The notes: generated by a model from the sequence alone, not told the origin. A stretch of 64,000 bases of DNA from Melastoma dodecandrum (GCA_029817715.1 JARUPY010000031.1:62001-126000), one strand, 5' to 3'; counted from the stretch's first letter, positions 18,206 to 29,114 are shown. Translations and numbers: made by a program.

Positions 18206-18903
18206 GCGAGACCGCCGGTACCTTCGCCGCCGCCGAACCCTATCCGTGGCCCTACGACGGCGATCTGCGCCCCGGCAACACGGCGCTCGTCATCATCGAC
18301 ATGCAGACGGATTTCTGCGGGACGGGCGGTTACGTCGACGCGATGGGCTACGACCTGGCCCTGACCCGGGCCCCGATCGGGCCGATCGCGGCGCTGCTGG
18401 CGGCCGCCCGGGCCTCCGGCTACCACATCGTCCATACCCGCGAGGGCCATCGCCCGGACCTTGCCGACCTGCCCGCCAACAAGCGCTGGCGCTCCCGCCG
18501 GATCGGCGCGGGGATCGGCGATCCCGGTCCCTGCGGCCGGGTGCTGGTGCGCGGGGAACCCGGCTGGGAGATCATCCCGGAGCTGGCGCCGCTGCCGGGC
18601 GAGCCCGTCATCGACAAGCCGGGCAAGGGCTCGTTCTGCGCCACGGACCTAGAGCTGATCCTCCACCAGCGGGGCATCCGCAACCTGATCCTGACCGGCA
18701 TCACCACGGATGTCTGCGTGCACACGACGATGCGCGACGCCAACGACCGCGGCTTCGAATGCGTGATGCTGACGGACTGCACGGGCGCGACCGATCCCGG
18801 CAACCACGCGGCGGCCTTCAAGATGATCAAGATGCAGGGCGGCGTGTTCGGGGCCGTCGCCAGTTCGGACGCGCTGATCGCCGTGATGGGCCGGGCCGCA
18901 TGA
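18202..18903 (+). CDS. Isochorismatase-like cysteine hydrolase, biuret-hydrolase type
   Basis: 233 residues. Catalytic Asp33 in [11 protein letters not shown], Lys in [10 protein letters not shown] (about 139-142) and Cys172 in [11 protein letters not shown] are all present. The family includes biuret hydrolase (BiuH), ureidoacrylate amidohydrolase (RutB), N-carbamoylsarcosine hydrolase and triuret hydrolase. The [10 protein letters not shown] segment and general layout fit the BiuH/triuret side best, but substrate cannot be fixed from sequence. Overlaps amiF and the ATPase gene. A paralogue is at 4082. If it is BiuH, its product allophanate is the substrate of the enzyme at 20482-22327. Confidence 0.85.
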   Translation: MSETAGTFAAAEPYPWPYDGDLRPGNTALVIIDMQTDFCGTGGYVDAMGYDLALTRAPIGPIAALLAAARASGYHIVHTREGHRPDLADLPANKRWRSRRIGAGIGDPGPCGRVLVRGEPGWEIIPELAPLPGEPVIDKPGKGSFCATDLELILHQRGIRNLILTGITTDVCVHTTMRDANDRGFECVMLTDCTGATDPGNHAAAFKMIKMQGGVFGAVASSDALIAVMGRAA

Positions 18904-20447
18904 GCGAACTCTCCTCGTCGGGCGCCCTCGGCGTCGAGACGATCGGCATGACGAAGCGCTTCGGCAGCTTCGCGGCGCTCGACGACGTGTCGATGCGGAT
19001 CGAGCCCGGCGGCTTCCACGCCCTTCTCGGAGAGAACGGCGCGGGCAAATCGACTTTCGTGAAGTGCGTCATGGGCTTCTACGCCCCCACTGCCGGAAGC
19101 GTCCCTAGTGGATGGCCGCGAGGTCGAGATCACCAACCCGAAGGGTGCGCAAGTGGGCGCGGCCTCGGCATGGTCTACCAGCACTTCACCCTGGTGCCCT
19201 CCCTCACGGGCGCCGAGAACCTCGTGATCAGCCGCGCCGACGCGCCCGCCATCCTCGACTGGAAGGCCGAGCGCGCGGCGCTGGCGACCTTCATGGCGGG
19301 GATGCCGTTCCGGCTGAACCTCGACCGGCCCGTGGCGGAGCTGGCCGCGGGCGAGAAGCAGAAGCTGGAGATCGTCAAGCAGCTCTACCTGAAGGCGCGG
19401 TTCCTGATCCTGGACGAGCCGACCTCGGTGCTGACGCCGCAGGAGGCCGAGGAGGTGCTGGGGCTCCTGCGCGCGATGACCGACCGCGACGCGCTGACCG
19501 TTCTGATGATCAGCCACAAGTTCCGGGAGGTCGAGACCTTCGCCCGCTCCCTCAGTGTCCTGCGCCGGGGCCGCCTGATCGGCGGCGGCACGGTTGGGGA
19601 CACTGTCGCGGGCGGACATGGCGGCGATGATGATCGGCGAGCGCGTCGTGCGGCCCATCGCGGCCCGCGTCGGCGAGCCGGACCCCGCCCGCGAGATCCT
19701 GCGCGTCGAGAATCTCGCGGCCACGGATGTGTCCGGCCTGCGCCGGATCGACATTCCCGATCTCCGGGTGCGGGCGCGGGAGATTCCTGGGCATCGCGGG
19801 CGTGTCGGGCAACGGCCAGAAGGAACTCGCCGACGTGCTCGGCGGCCGGATCCGCGCGTCCGGCGGCCGGGTCATCGTGGCGGGGGAGCCCTATAGCGGC
19901 CTGCGCGCACAGAGCCGGGCGCGCCGTGTCCGCTTCATCCCGGAGGAGCCGCTTCGCGAAGCCTGCGCGCCGCAGATGTCGGTCGCCGAAAATTTGGCGT
20001 TCCGCGCCTTCGATCGCCGCGGCGAGGATCCGTCCGGTCCGCCGACCCTGTGGCTCGACCGGCGGGCGATGACCCGCCGGGCCAAGGAATTGATCGATCG
20101 CTTCAAGGTCAAGACCGCGTCCTCGGAGGCGCCGATCGCCACGCTGTCGGGCGGCAACGTTCAGCGCGCGGTGCTGGCGCGGGAACTGACCGATCCGGTC
20201 GATCTGCTGATCGTGGTCAATCCCTGCTTCGGGCTCGATTTCGCGGCGGTGGCGGAGATCCGCACGCGCATCGTCCACCGCCCGCAACGAGGGCGCCGCC
20301 GTGCTGCTGATCAGCGAGGATCTGGACGAGATCCTGGAACTCTCGGACCGCATCCTCGTGATGTCGGAGGGGCGCCTCGTCTACGAGACCGCCGCCGCGC
20401 AAGCCGAAGCGGGCACGATCGGGCGCCACATGGCGGGGCACCACTGA
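18900..20447 (+). CDS. BMP-type ABC importer, duplicated ATP-binding protein, several frameshifts
   Basis: Two tandem ATPase domains. Domain 1: [14 protein letters not shown] (Walker A), MVYQHFTL (Q-loop), [12 protein letters not shown] (signature), [15 protein letters not shown] (Walker B). Domain 2: [31 protein letters not shown] and [13 protein letters not shown]. Family sequence passes between frames near 19105-19160 (compensated), 19600, 19785 and 20280. All domains remain recognisable, so these look like sequencing indels. It starts by ATGA overlap with the cysteine hydrolase and ends 34 bases from the convergent allophanate hydrolase gene. Confidence 0.8.
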
Positions 20448-20481
20448 GGGGGAGATCCCCGGGACAAGGGTGAGCGCCGGG

Positions 20482-22327
20482 TCACGGCTGCGCGCGGGCC
20501 GAGATACCGCCGCCACCCGCCGTAGTCGCTGATGTCCGTCGCCCCGGCGAGGCCTTCGGGCTCGACCAAAAAGCCCTTCGGCGTGGTGGTGCCGTCCGCG
20601 AGCCGGAGCGTCCCGATTGAGAGGGGCGCGGGTACGGAGGCGACGAAGGTGCCGAACCCGGCGGCGGGAAGCGCCCAGACCTCCGTCTCGATGGCCGTGC
20701 CGGTTCCGGCCGCGACGCGGAGCAAGCCCGGCCGGGCAGGGGGGGCCGCCGGGGAGGGCGTAGAAGCGGTAGTCCGGGCTCGTCCGCGCGGCGCGGAGGA
20801 AGCGGCCGCCCCGTCCGGCAATCTCGCCGTTCAGGGGCAGGCCGGAGAGATGCGCGCCCACCACCGCGATCTCGATCTCACCCTCGCCCGCCCGTGCGAT
20901 TCCGGCCGTCGCGGAGGCCGGAGGGACCGGCGCGCCGCTCGTGCCGAGGGTGAGCCCGGCGGCCACGTGCAGCCGCGCGCCGAGGGCGGCGAGGAGACCA
21001 TCCGCGCCGCGCGGGGCGATGAGCGTCACGCCGGAGGGGGAAGCCATCGGCCCGGAACCGGCCCGGCACCGCCAGGGCGCTGAGGTCCAGCAGGTTCACG
21101 AAATTCGTGTGCTGTAGGTGCCGAGCTCGCTGTTGGGACCGATCGGGTCGTCGGCGAGGTCGGCGCAGGAGCGCGGCCGGGGATAGGTCGGCACGACGGA
21201 CCAGCACGTCGATCCGTGACCAGACCGCCTCCGTCGCCCGGCGCAGCTCGGCGAGGCGGTAGAAGAGACCGGCGAAGGCGTCGGCGGCCGAGTGGTTCGT
21301 CGCGGAGGCGATGATCGCCCGCGTCGTCGGATGCAAGATCTCCGGCCTCGTCTCGATGACGTCCCGGATCGCTTGGTAGCGTTCCGCCACCCCAGGGGCC
21401 GGTGTAGAGGAGGGCGGCCACTGCCTGGAACGGGGTGAGGGTCCACGGAGACCGCCTCCCGCCACCACGGTTCCGAGATCGGCCGAGGGCGGCGGCGAAG
21501 GCCGCCTCCGAGAGGGCGTCGCCGCCGAAGTGCAAGCCTGCCGTGCCGGGTACGCCGATTGCGCAGGCCGGGCGGGAGCGAGGCTGGACGGGGGGCGGAC
21601 CGGCAGGGCGCGGGGAGAACGGGTCCTGCGGATCGTGGCCGAGCATCACCCGGTAGACGGCGTCCGCATCCGCCACGGTGCCCCGCGAAGATCGAGATCG
21701 TGTCGAGCGTGCGGCAGGCCGGGACCATGCCACGCGCCGAGACCGCGCCCAGCGAGGGCTTGAGGCCGACGATGTTGTTGAGCGCGGCCGGCACCCGGCC
21801 CGACCCCGCCGTATCGGTGCCGAGCGCGAAGGAGACGATCCCCTGCGCGACGGCGACGGCGGAGGCCCGACGAAGAGCCCCGGGGACGAGTTGCGGGATC
21901 GAAGGCGTTGCGCGGCGCCGGGTAGGGTGTGCGGACGCCGACGAGGCCCGTGGCGAACTGGTCGAGGTTGGTCTTGCCGATCAGCACCGCGCCGGCCGCG
22001 ATGAGGAGACGGTCCACGGCGGGCGCGGTCGCTTGCGGGCGTGTAGGCGAAGTCGGGCAGGCGGCGGGTCGTCGGGCAGCCCGCAACGTCGATGTTGTCC
22101 TTGACGGCGAAGGGCAGGCCCCAGAGCGGCTTCGCGACCCGGGTCGAAGGGGCCGAGCTCGCGTAAGGACGCAAGCGCCTGAGCCTCGGGCACGAGGGCG
22201 AGGGAGGAAGATGCCCGGATCGTCCGTCGCGGCGATCCGCTCATAGACCTCGGCGAAGACCATGTCCGGCGGGAGGACCATCGGCATAGGCGGCGTGGAG
22301 CGCGTCGATCGTGGGGAAGGCGGGCAT
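20482..22327 (-). CDS. atzF: Allophanate hydrolase, many frameshifts
   Basis: Hydrolyses allophanate to ammonia and carbon dioxide. The amidase part is spread over several frames but in order: [49 protein letters not shown] (catalytic Lys), [25 protein letters not shown] (Ser/cis-Ser), [20 protein letters not shown]. The C-terminal AtzF domain follows: [20 protein letters not shown], then [20 protein letters not shown]. At least seven indels occur. One shift after GGWRRYL gives a stop at 20482; the printed frame runs on into the convergent ATPase gene. It lies 209 bases downstream of rutD on the same strand, and could also take allophanate from the BiuH-like enzyme. Confidence 0.78.
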
Positions 22328-22536
22328 GGGCAAGGCTGAATTATCCCCCGCGCCTCGGGACCGGTCATCCGGACCTTCGGGCTTCGTCGTCGATGCTCAT
22401 CGGCGTGGCGCCCCCTCGGGACGCCGTACCCCCCGCAAGGCAAGGATCGTTCCGGCCGGCGCCGTCGCGAGCCTGTTCCTCACCCCCGGGGCGAGCGAGA
22501 CCGGAGGGACGCTCGCAATCCTCTCTTGGACGCCGT

Positions 22537-23325
22537 TCAGGGCCGGGCGAGGAAGTCGAGGAGCACGCGGTTGACGGGTTCGGCTTGCGTCACGCTATGG
22601 GCGTGGCCACCCTCCGGCGCGAGGTCGAGCCGGGCGTTCGGGGAGGGCAGCGGCGAGGCGCTCCGAGGCGGTGAAGGGCACGAGCACGTCGTCCCGCGCG
22701 GCCATCACCAGGGTCTCGTGGATGACGTCACCGAGGCGCCCGCGGAAATCGCAGGCTTCGAGGGCGGCGATCCGTGCGAGAGAACCGTCTCCGCCCCCGG
22801 AAAATGGGCGAGCGCATGGGCTTCGTCCGCTGCGAGGCGGTCGCCATTCGCGCTGATCCACGCGGCCGGATAGAGGAAGATGGCTTGCGCGGCGATGAAG
22901 GGTTCGACCCCGACGCGGGTCAGGAGCGCCTTGCGCGCGGCAAAAGCAGCGGCGGGTGGCGGGGGTCCATCGCCTCCCAAGCGTTGATGAGGACGAGGCG
23001 CCCGATCCGCTCAGGGTGGTCGAGGGCGAGTTGCAGGGCGATCATACCGCCCAGCGCGTGGCCGACCATGTCGGCCTGCTCGATCCCGAGGGCATCGAGC
23101 ACCCCGAGGGCGTCCCTGGCCATGGCCGGAATGTCGTGGCCGGGCTCCAGGGGCACCAGCCGAGCGCCCGGTGCCCCGGTGATCGTAGGTGACGACGCGG
23201 AAGGCGGCGCCGAGTGCCTCCATCTGCGGAGCGAAATAGCCGGCGCTGCCGCCGAGCCCCGGTGAGAGCAGGACGGGGCGGCCCGTAGCGAGACCCGTGA
23301 CCGCGTGGTGGACGGGGGCCGCCAT
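22537..23325 (-). CDS. rutD: Putative aminoacrylate hydrolase RutD, frameshifted
   Basis: An alpha/beta hydrolase that speeds aminoacrylate breakdown to malonic semialdehyde in the Rut pathway. Begins [38 protein letters not shown] and [20 protein letters not shown] (Ser replaced by Ala, as in known RutD proteins with GHALG) are visible, with a last segment LLDFLARP before a stop at 22537. At least three frames are used. Start 4 bases after rutC, so part of the rut operon. Confidence 0.75.
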
Positions 23326-23329
23326 GGTC

Positions 23330-23726
23330 TCAACCGGCCTTGCCGACATGGGCGACGGTGTGGCAATCTCCACCAGCGCATCCGGCTTCACGAGGCCACA
23401 CTGGATGCGAGTAGCGCGCGGGCTTGTCGCCGGGGAAATACTCCGCGTACACGGCATTGATCGCGCCGTAATCGGCCCAGTCCCGGACGAAGATGTGGTT
23501 GAAGGTGACGTCGTCCATGGTGCCGCCCGCGGCCTCGACGACGCCCTTGATCGTCTCCAGAACGTGCCGGGCCTGCGCTCCGGCATCGCCCACTGTGGAC
23601 GACGTTGTTGTCCGCGTCGAAGGGGAGGGTGCCCGAGACGTAGAGGATCCCGTCCGCGAGGGTGCCGGGCACGTAGGGTGCCAGCGGCTTGCCCGTGCCG
23701 GGGGGAATGATCGCGGTCTTCGGCAT
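23330..23726 (-). CDS. rutC: Putative aminoacrylate deaminase/peracid reductase RutC, frameshifted
   Basis: RidA-superfamily protein of about 130 residues. [20 protein letters not shown] and [19 protein letters not shown] are in one frame; [20 protein letters not shown] and [19 protein letters not shown] in the next; KPDALVEIA and VAHVGKAG close the gene. Two or three indels. Family members deaminate enamines such as aminoacrylate. Position between rutB and rutD supports the call. Confidence 0.8.
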
Positions 23727-23756
23727 GGTGCGGCAAGACTCCTTGATAGTTGTGGG

Positions 23757-24486
23757 TCAGGCTGGTGGTGCCGAGGGCCTCCGCGAAGGCGGCGACGTCG
23801 GAGACCCAGCCGAAGAAGGGTCTCGATGTTGTAGAGGGCGGCTTCCTGCTGCGCGGGCGGCCCAGCTTGGTGGGTCGCGTCGGCAAGAACGACACCGAAA
23901 TATTCGAGGAAGACGCCGTCCCGGAGAGTCGATTCCACGCCGACATTGGTGGCGATGCCCGTGAAGATGAGGGTCCGGATGCCCCGCGCCCGCAGCACGC
24001 TGTCGACGTTGGTGTTGAAGAAGCCGCTGTAGCGCGGCTTGCCGAGCACCGATCTCGCCGGGCGCGGGCTTCAGGGCGTCCACCAGGGCGTAGTCCCAGG
24101 TGCCCCTCGCGAGCAGCGGCTCATTCATCTCCGGCCGGGCGCGCATATGCTTGAGGGCGTTCGACTTATGCCAATTTGGCGAGCCCGGCCCGCCGGCCTC
24201 GACGTAATCCTTGTCCCAGCCGTTCTGGAAATAGATCACCGTGATCCCGGCCGCCCGCGCCGCCGCGACGGCTTTGGCGATCTCGGCGATCACCGGCCCG
24301 GTTCCCGAGACGTCGAAACCCGCCCGATCCAAGTAGCCGTCCTTCGAGGCCATAAGCATTCTGCATGTCGACCACGATCAGCGCGGCCGTGGCGGGGGTC
24401 GAAGGCGATCGGCTCCGGCTTGGCCGAAAGGGTCACCGCTCCGTGGCGCCCGGCCGGGTCGCGGTTAGCCTGCGGGGCGCGTCCAT
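23757..24486 (-). CDS. rutB: Ureidoacrylate amidohydrolase RutB, frameshifted, catalytic Cys read as Gly
   Basis: Converts peroxyureidoacrylate/ureidoacrylate to carbamate and aminoacrylate. Start ATG 24486 overlaps the rutA stop. Segments in order: [10 protein letters not shown] (Asp, split by an indel), [55 protein letters not shown] (Lys), [51 protein letters not shown]. At least four indels. In E. coli RutB the nucleophile lies in ATNVCVES; here the codon reads GGC (Gly). That is a one-base change from TGC and would kill activity if real. Confidence 0.82.
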
Positions 24487-25628
24487 CAGGCGACCTCCGC
24501 CATCGGGGCGATGGCGGAGGCGGCTCCGGTGGTGACGTGCCGCCTCGTCTCCATCAGCGGCTGGATGCGGGTGCCGAAAGTCGTCGAGACCCTTGAGGAA
24601 GTCGTCGTCGAAGACCAAGAGAACGCCGCCCGTGCCCGGCACGGTCGTCACCTGATCGAGCAGCGCCGCGACGGTGGCATAGGAGCCGACCAGGGTGCCC
24701 CTGTTGATGTTGACCGCCGAGGTCGGATCGACCATCTGGCGGGACGTTGGTGTCGCCCCCGGACTTGGTGTCCGCCGCCCCCTGGACCCCGAGCCAGGCG
24801 ATCGCCTCGGTGTCGGCACCGGCCTTGTAGTGCTCCCACTTGGCCTCGGCCGCCTCGTCGGTCTCGTCGGCGATCACCATGAACAGGGCGTAGGAGGAGA
24901 CGTCCCGGCCGGTCTTCGCCTTCGCCTCCTCCAGCCGCGCCACGGTCGGCGCGAAGGCAGTGGGCGTATTCACACCCTTGCCGAAGCAGAAAATTGTAGT
25001 CGGCATAGGTCGCCGTGAAGGCCATCCCTGCCGCGCTCTGACCGGCGCAGATGATCCTCATCGGCGCCTGCGGCTGCGGGCTCAGGCGGCAATCGTCCAT
25101 CTGGAAAAAATTCGCCCTTTCCGGTCGCTGCGACCCGTCTCCCAGAGGTCGCGCAGGATCTGCGCGTACTCGCTCAGATACTCGTACCGCGGGCGAAGTA
25201 CTCATCGCCGGGCCAGAGCCCCATCTGCGAATATTCCGGCCGCTGCCAGCCTGTAACGAGATTCAGCCCGAACCGCCCGTGCGAAATGGAATCGATGGTG
25301 GAGGCCATCCGCCGCGTGCGGTGATGGCCGGGGGCATGCACAGGGTCGCCGCCGTGGCGTAGAGCTTGATCCGGCTCGTGACCGCCGCGCCCGCGAGGCC
25401 GGCCATCAGGGTGAAGCTTTCGAGATTATGCTCCCAGAACTGCGTCTTGCCGCCGAAACCGCGCAGCTTGATCATCGACAGGGCGAAATCGAGGCCGTAT
25501 TTTTCCGCCTTCAGCACGATCTCCTTGTTGAGATCGAAGCTTGGCATGTACTGCGGCGAATTTTCCGAGATGAGCCAGCCATTATTGCCGATGGGGATGA
25601 AGACGCCGACATTCATGGGAACGGCCAC
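24486..25628 (-). CDS. rutA: Pyrimidine monooxygenase RutA, frameshifted
   Basis: Flavin-dependent monooxygenase that opens the uracil ring. [40 protein letters not shown] and [20 protein letters not shown] follow E. coli RutA closely. Later frames give [57 protein letters not shown] and [20 protein letters not shown], with a C-terminal AEVA stop at 24486. At least five indels. GTG 25628 is chosen because GGGGAG lies 6 bases upstream; ATG 25616 (MNVGVFIP) matches the family start. A RutR box lies about 150 bases upstream. Confidence 0.85.
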
Positions 25629-25771
25629 GGCACTCTCCCCTGACACGGCAGATGACGACACCTGCCGTTGTTGTTCCGCGCAGCCTCGATACCGAGCCGA
25701 CGAGCGACAGTTCTTCTCTACGACTTGGTTCGGTCACGCCAGAACCGTAGACGGCAGAAAGAGTGCGACAG

Positions 25772-25788
25772 TTGGACCAAACGGTCAA
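25772..25788. promoter_or_regulatory. Candidate RutR operator upstream of rutA
   Basis: TTGGACCAAACGGTCAA. The known E. coli RutR consensus is TTGACCAnnTGGTCAA. Removing one G from the GG pair gives TTGACCAAACGGTCAA, 13 of the 14 defined bases. Extra repeated bases are common in this part of the window, so the GG may be a sequencing error. The site lies between rutR and rutA. RutR is a TetR-family protein released by uracil or thymine. Confidence 0.65.
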
Positions 25789-25896
25789 ACTTAAAAGGCG
25801 AGATTTTGACCGTCTGCACAAACTTCCCGCGGAGTGACTGCGCACCGGGCGGGAGTTGCGCAGGCGATGGGCGCGCAACCTCGGTCCGGGTCCGAA

Positions 25897-26635
25897 TCAG
25901 GCAAGGCCGAGGCGGGCGGAGGATCAGACCTTGAGTGTTCGCCACCGTCTCCTCGAAGAAGGCTGGATCGGCGAGGCTGCGCCGGTGATCGCCTCCACCT
26001 GTGTTGCGAAGTCGGCGTAGTGCTGCGTGATCGCCCAGATCGCGAAGATCAGATGGTGCGGGGTCGTGGGGGGCGATCTTCCCCTCCGCCATCCAGGTGC
26101 CGAGGACCGCCGTCTTTTCCTCCAGGAGGCGGCGCAGGGGCCCCTCCAACTCCGCCCGGCAACAGGGGCGCGCCCTGGACGACCTCCAGGCAGAACAGGC
26201 GAGAGGCCTGGGGTGCGTCCCGCGACAGGACGATCTTGCGCCGGATGTAGTGGCGCAGGGCCGTCACGGGGTTCGCTGTCGGCGCGCAGGGGAGTGGAGG
26301 GGGTCGAGCCAGACGTCGAGCACCCGGCGCAGCACCGCGAGGTAGAGGTCTTCCTTCGAGGGAAAATAATAGAGCAGGTTCGTCTTCGAGAGCCCGGCGC
26401 GCTCCGCGATCTGGTCGATGCTGGCCCCGTGAAGGCCGACCGTGGAAAAGATGTCGAGGGCGGCATCGAGCACGGCCTCGCGCCGCGCCTCCCCGTCCCG
26501 CCGCCGCCGCCGCACCGGCGCGGACCCGCCGCCTGCCGCCACTCCCGTCCTCCCTCGCGCATCCCGCCCCCGCTCCCATAGCGCGAAGCGATGGTCCGTG
26601 CGCGGATCGGGGCAAGCGTGGCCGCCGGATTGCAT
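25897..26635 (-). CDS. rutR: TetR-family regulator RutR, frameshifted
   Basis: DNA-binding N-terminal helix-turn-helix: REAVLDAALDIFSTVGLHGA, then SIDQIAERAGLSKTNLLYYF-PSKEDLYLAVLRRVLDVWLDPL, close to RutR. The ligand domain continues in other frames: TALRHYIRRKIVLSRDAPQA, SRLFCLEVVQGAPLL, HLIFAIWAITQHYADFATQV. Three or four indels. The N-terminus is uncertain (ATG 26635 gives a basic leader). A stop at 25897 or 25924 depends on a last shift. Divergent from the acetamidase gene by about 35 bases and upstream of rutABCD. Confidence 0.8.
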
Positions 26636-26669
26636 ACCACTGCAGTTGGAAGACCTCTGGGGAAATGCC

Positions 26670-28140
26670 ATGTGCCTGGTTGACGATCCGACCTGCGCGG
26701 CCTTCGCCGAGCAATCGCCTTCGCTACCGGCGCGACCTGGAACCCGAGCGGCGCGCCTTCCTGAAGAGCACCTTCGCCGCCACCGGCGGGGGCCGCCGCG
26801 ATGCTGGCGGGCGGCACGACCCTCGTCAGCCCGGCCCTAGCCCCCAGGCGAGCGCGGCCAAGAGCGCCGCGAAGGGGGCCGGGCAGACGGCGCACTACCA
26901 CCTTCCCGCCAATGCCGACACCGTGCACTGGGGCATATTTCAGCAAGAGCCTGGAAGCCGCAGGTGGAAATCGATTCGGGCGACTTCGTCACGATCGAAA
27001 CCCTGACGCAATCACGCCAACGACGACGCCGAACGGATGGTCCAGGGCGATCCCGGCGCGGAGAGCGTCTTCCTCTGGACCAAGGAGAAGAAGGGCGTCC
27101 CCCGTCGCGGCGCCGGGCCGGACGATGCCAAGCTCGGGCCGGGCGGGGGGCTCGGCGTGCATATCTGCACCGGGCCGGTGGCGATCCGGGGCGCCGAGCC
27201 CGGCGACGTGCTGGAGGTGCGCATCCTCGACGTGGCGCCGCGCCCCTGCGCCAACCCGAAGTTCAAGGGCCTCGCCTTCGGCAGCAACGCGGCGGCATGG
27301 TGGGGCTACCATTACAAGGATCTGCTCACCGGCGACGGCCCCGCGAGGTCGTGACGATCTACGAGATCGACGCCACCGGCCGCCGCGACTGGGGCCAGGG
27401 CCGCCTACAGCTTCCGCTGGCCCGGCGTGACCGATCCGAACGGTAGTGTGAGCACCCGACGATCGATTATCCCGGCGTGCCGGTCGACCCCGCGAAGACG
27501 ACGCGCCAACTTCGAGGTGCTGAAGGGCATCCGCCTCCCGATCCGGCCGCATTTCGGCACGATGGGCCTCGCGCCGGCCGAGGCCGACTTCGTCTCCAGC
27601 ATTCCGCCGGGCTACACGGGCGGCAACATCGACAATTGGCGCATCGGCAAGGGCGCCACGATGTATTACCCCGTGGCGGTGCCCGGCGCGCTGTTCTCCG
27701 TGGGCGACCCCCATGCGAGCCAGGGCGATTCCGAACTCTGCGGCACGGCCATCGAGTGCTCGCTCACCGGCACCTTCCAGTTCATCCTGCACAAGAAAGC
27801 CGACCTCGCGGGGGACCTCCCTCGAATCCCTCGATTTCCCGATGATCGAGACGGCCGAGGACTGGGTGCTGTCCGGGTTCAGCTAACCCGAACTACCTGC
27901 GCGACCTCGGACCCAGCGCCCAATCGGCCGATCTTCGAGAAATCCTCGATCGACCTCGCCCTGAAGGATGCGTTCCGCAAGATGCGCCAGTTTCCTGATG
28001 CACGCCCAGGGCCTGACCGAGGACGAGGCGATCTCATCATGTCGATCGCGGTCGATTTCGGCATCACACAGGTCGTCGACGGCAACTGGGGCGTCCACGC
28101 CATCGTCAAGAAGGCCATCTTCGCCGACCGTCCGGCGTGA
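26670..28140 (+). CDS. Acetamidase/formamidase family protein with Tat-type leader, frameshifted
   Basis: FmdA/AmdA family, which hydrolyses short amides. ATG 26670. The N-terminus contains ERRAFLKSTFAATGG, a twin-arginine-like leader followed by a hydrophobic run, so export is possible. Core in order: TAHYHLPANADTVHWG, VEIDSGDFVTIETLT, VQGDPGAESVFLWTKEKKGV, LGVHICTGPVAIRGAEPGDV, RLPIRPHFGTMGLAPAEADF, GNIDNWRIGKGATMYYPVAV, FSVGDPHASQGDSELCGTAI, SIAVDFGITQVVDGNWGVHA. About eight indels. Divergent from rutR. Confidence 0.82.
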
Positions 28141-29114
28141 TCAAGCCGACGGTGGTGTGTGCCGCGCTCCCTCGGGACGATGGTCGAGGGGGCGCGGCTC
28201 AGGGACTCGTCAGCGGTCGCCCGGTACCAGTCGAGGATCTCGGTCCCCTGCAGGAACACCGCGTCGCTGCGTGCCAGGATGGCGTCGAGCAGCCGCTCTA
28301 GCAGGCCGATCCGGTGCGGCACGCCGGTGATGTAGGGGTGGATCGCGAAGCCCATCACCTTGGCGCCCCCGAGGGGACCGGGCCCCGCGGCCTCGGCGGC
28401 GAGGCGGTCGAGGTTGGCGAGCGCCCGCTCCACGAACTCGTCGGCCCGGTGGTGCTGGATGGCCAGCAGCGGGATGTCGTTCAGCTCGACCGAGTAGGGG
28501 AGGGCGACGAGGTCGCCGGTGCGCGTCGCCACGCGGCAGGGGCGGTCGTCGACCACGAAGTCGCCGACGTATTCGAGGCCGGCCGCGTGCAGGTGGTCGG
28601 GCGTGTCGAGGGTCTCGGTGAGGCCCGGCCCCAGCCAGCCGCGCGGCGGGCGCCCGGTGACTGCTTGGATCGCCGCGACCGTGCGGGCGATCATCTCCGG
28701 CTGGTCCGCGACCCGGTGGGTCGGGACCTGATGGAAGCCGTGGGCCATGAACTCCCAGCCGGCCGCATGGGCGGCCTCGGCGATGCGGGGATAGGCCGTG
28801 CAGACCGAGCCGTTGATCGACAGGGTCGGGCGGATGCCGCGGCGCGTGAACGCCTCGAGGAAGCGCCAGAAGCCGACCCGCATGCCGTACTCGTGCCACG
28901 CCCAGTTCGGGATATCCGGCAGCAGGCTCGCGGCGGTCGGCGGCACCAGGATCTGACGCGGCATCGGATGGTCGATCAGCCAGTGCTCGACATTGACCAC
29001 GGGCCAGACGGCAACGTGCTTGCCTCCGGGCAAAATGAGCCGCGGCCGGTCCACGGCGGCGCGGTAGGCGAGCCTATTCTCCGGCCGGCGGGGATCGTCG
29101 GAGGCCGTATCCAT
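28141..29114 (-). CDS. Polysaccharide-deacetylase-fold hydrolase, allantoinase (PuuE)-like
   Basis: About 320 residues of a NodB/PuuE-fold protein: VAVWPVVNVEHW near residue 35, RPTLSINGSVCTAYPRIAEA, EFMAHGFHQVPTH, GWLGPGLTETLDTPDHL, VMGFAIHPYITGVPHRIG. Family members deacetylate sugars or, in the PuuE branch, open allantoin; the non-sugar context here favours an amide or cyclic ureide substrate. Intact up to the end, where one shift gives a stop at 28141 just before the convergent acetamidase stop. Its ATG overlaps the stop of the ABC ATPase gene, so it belongs to the importer operon. Confidence 0.72.
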
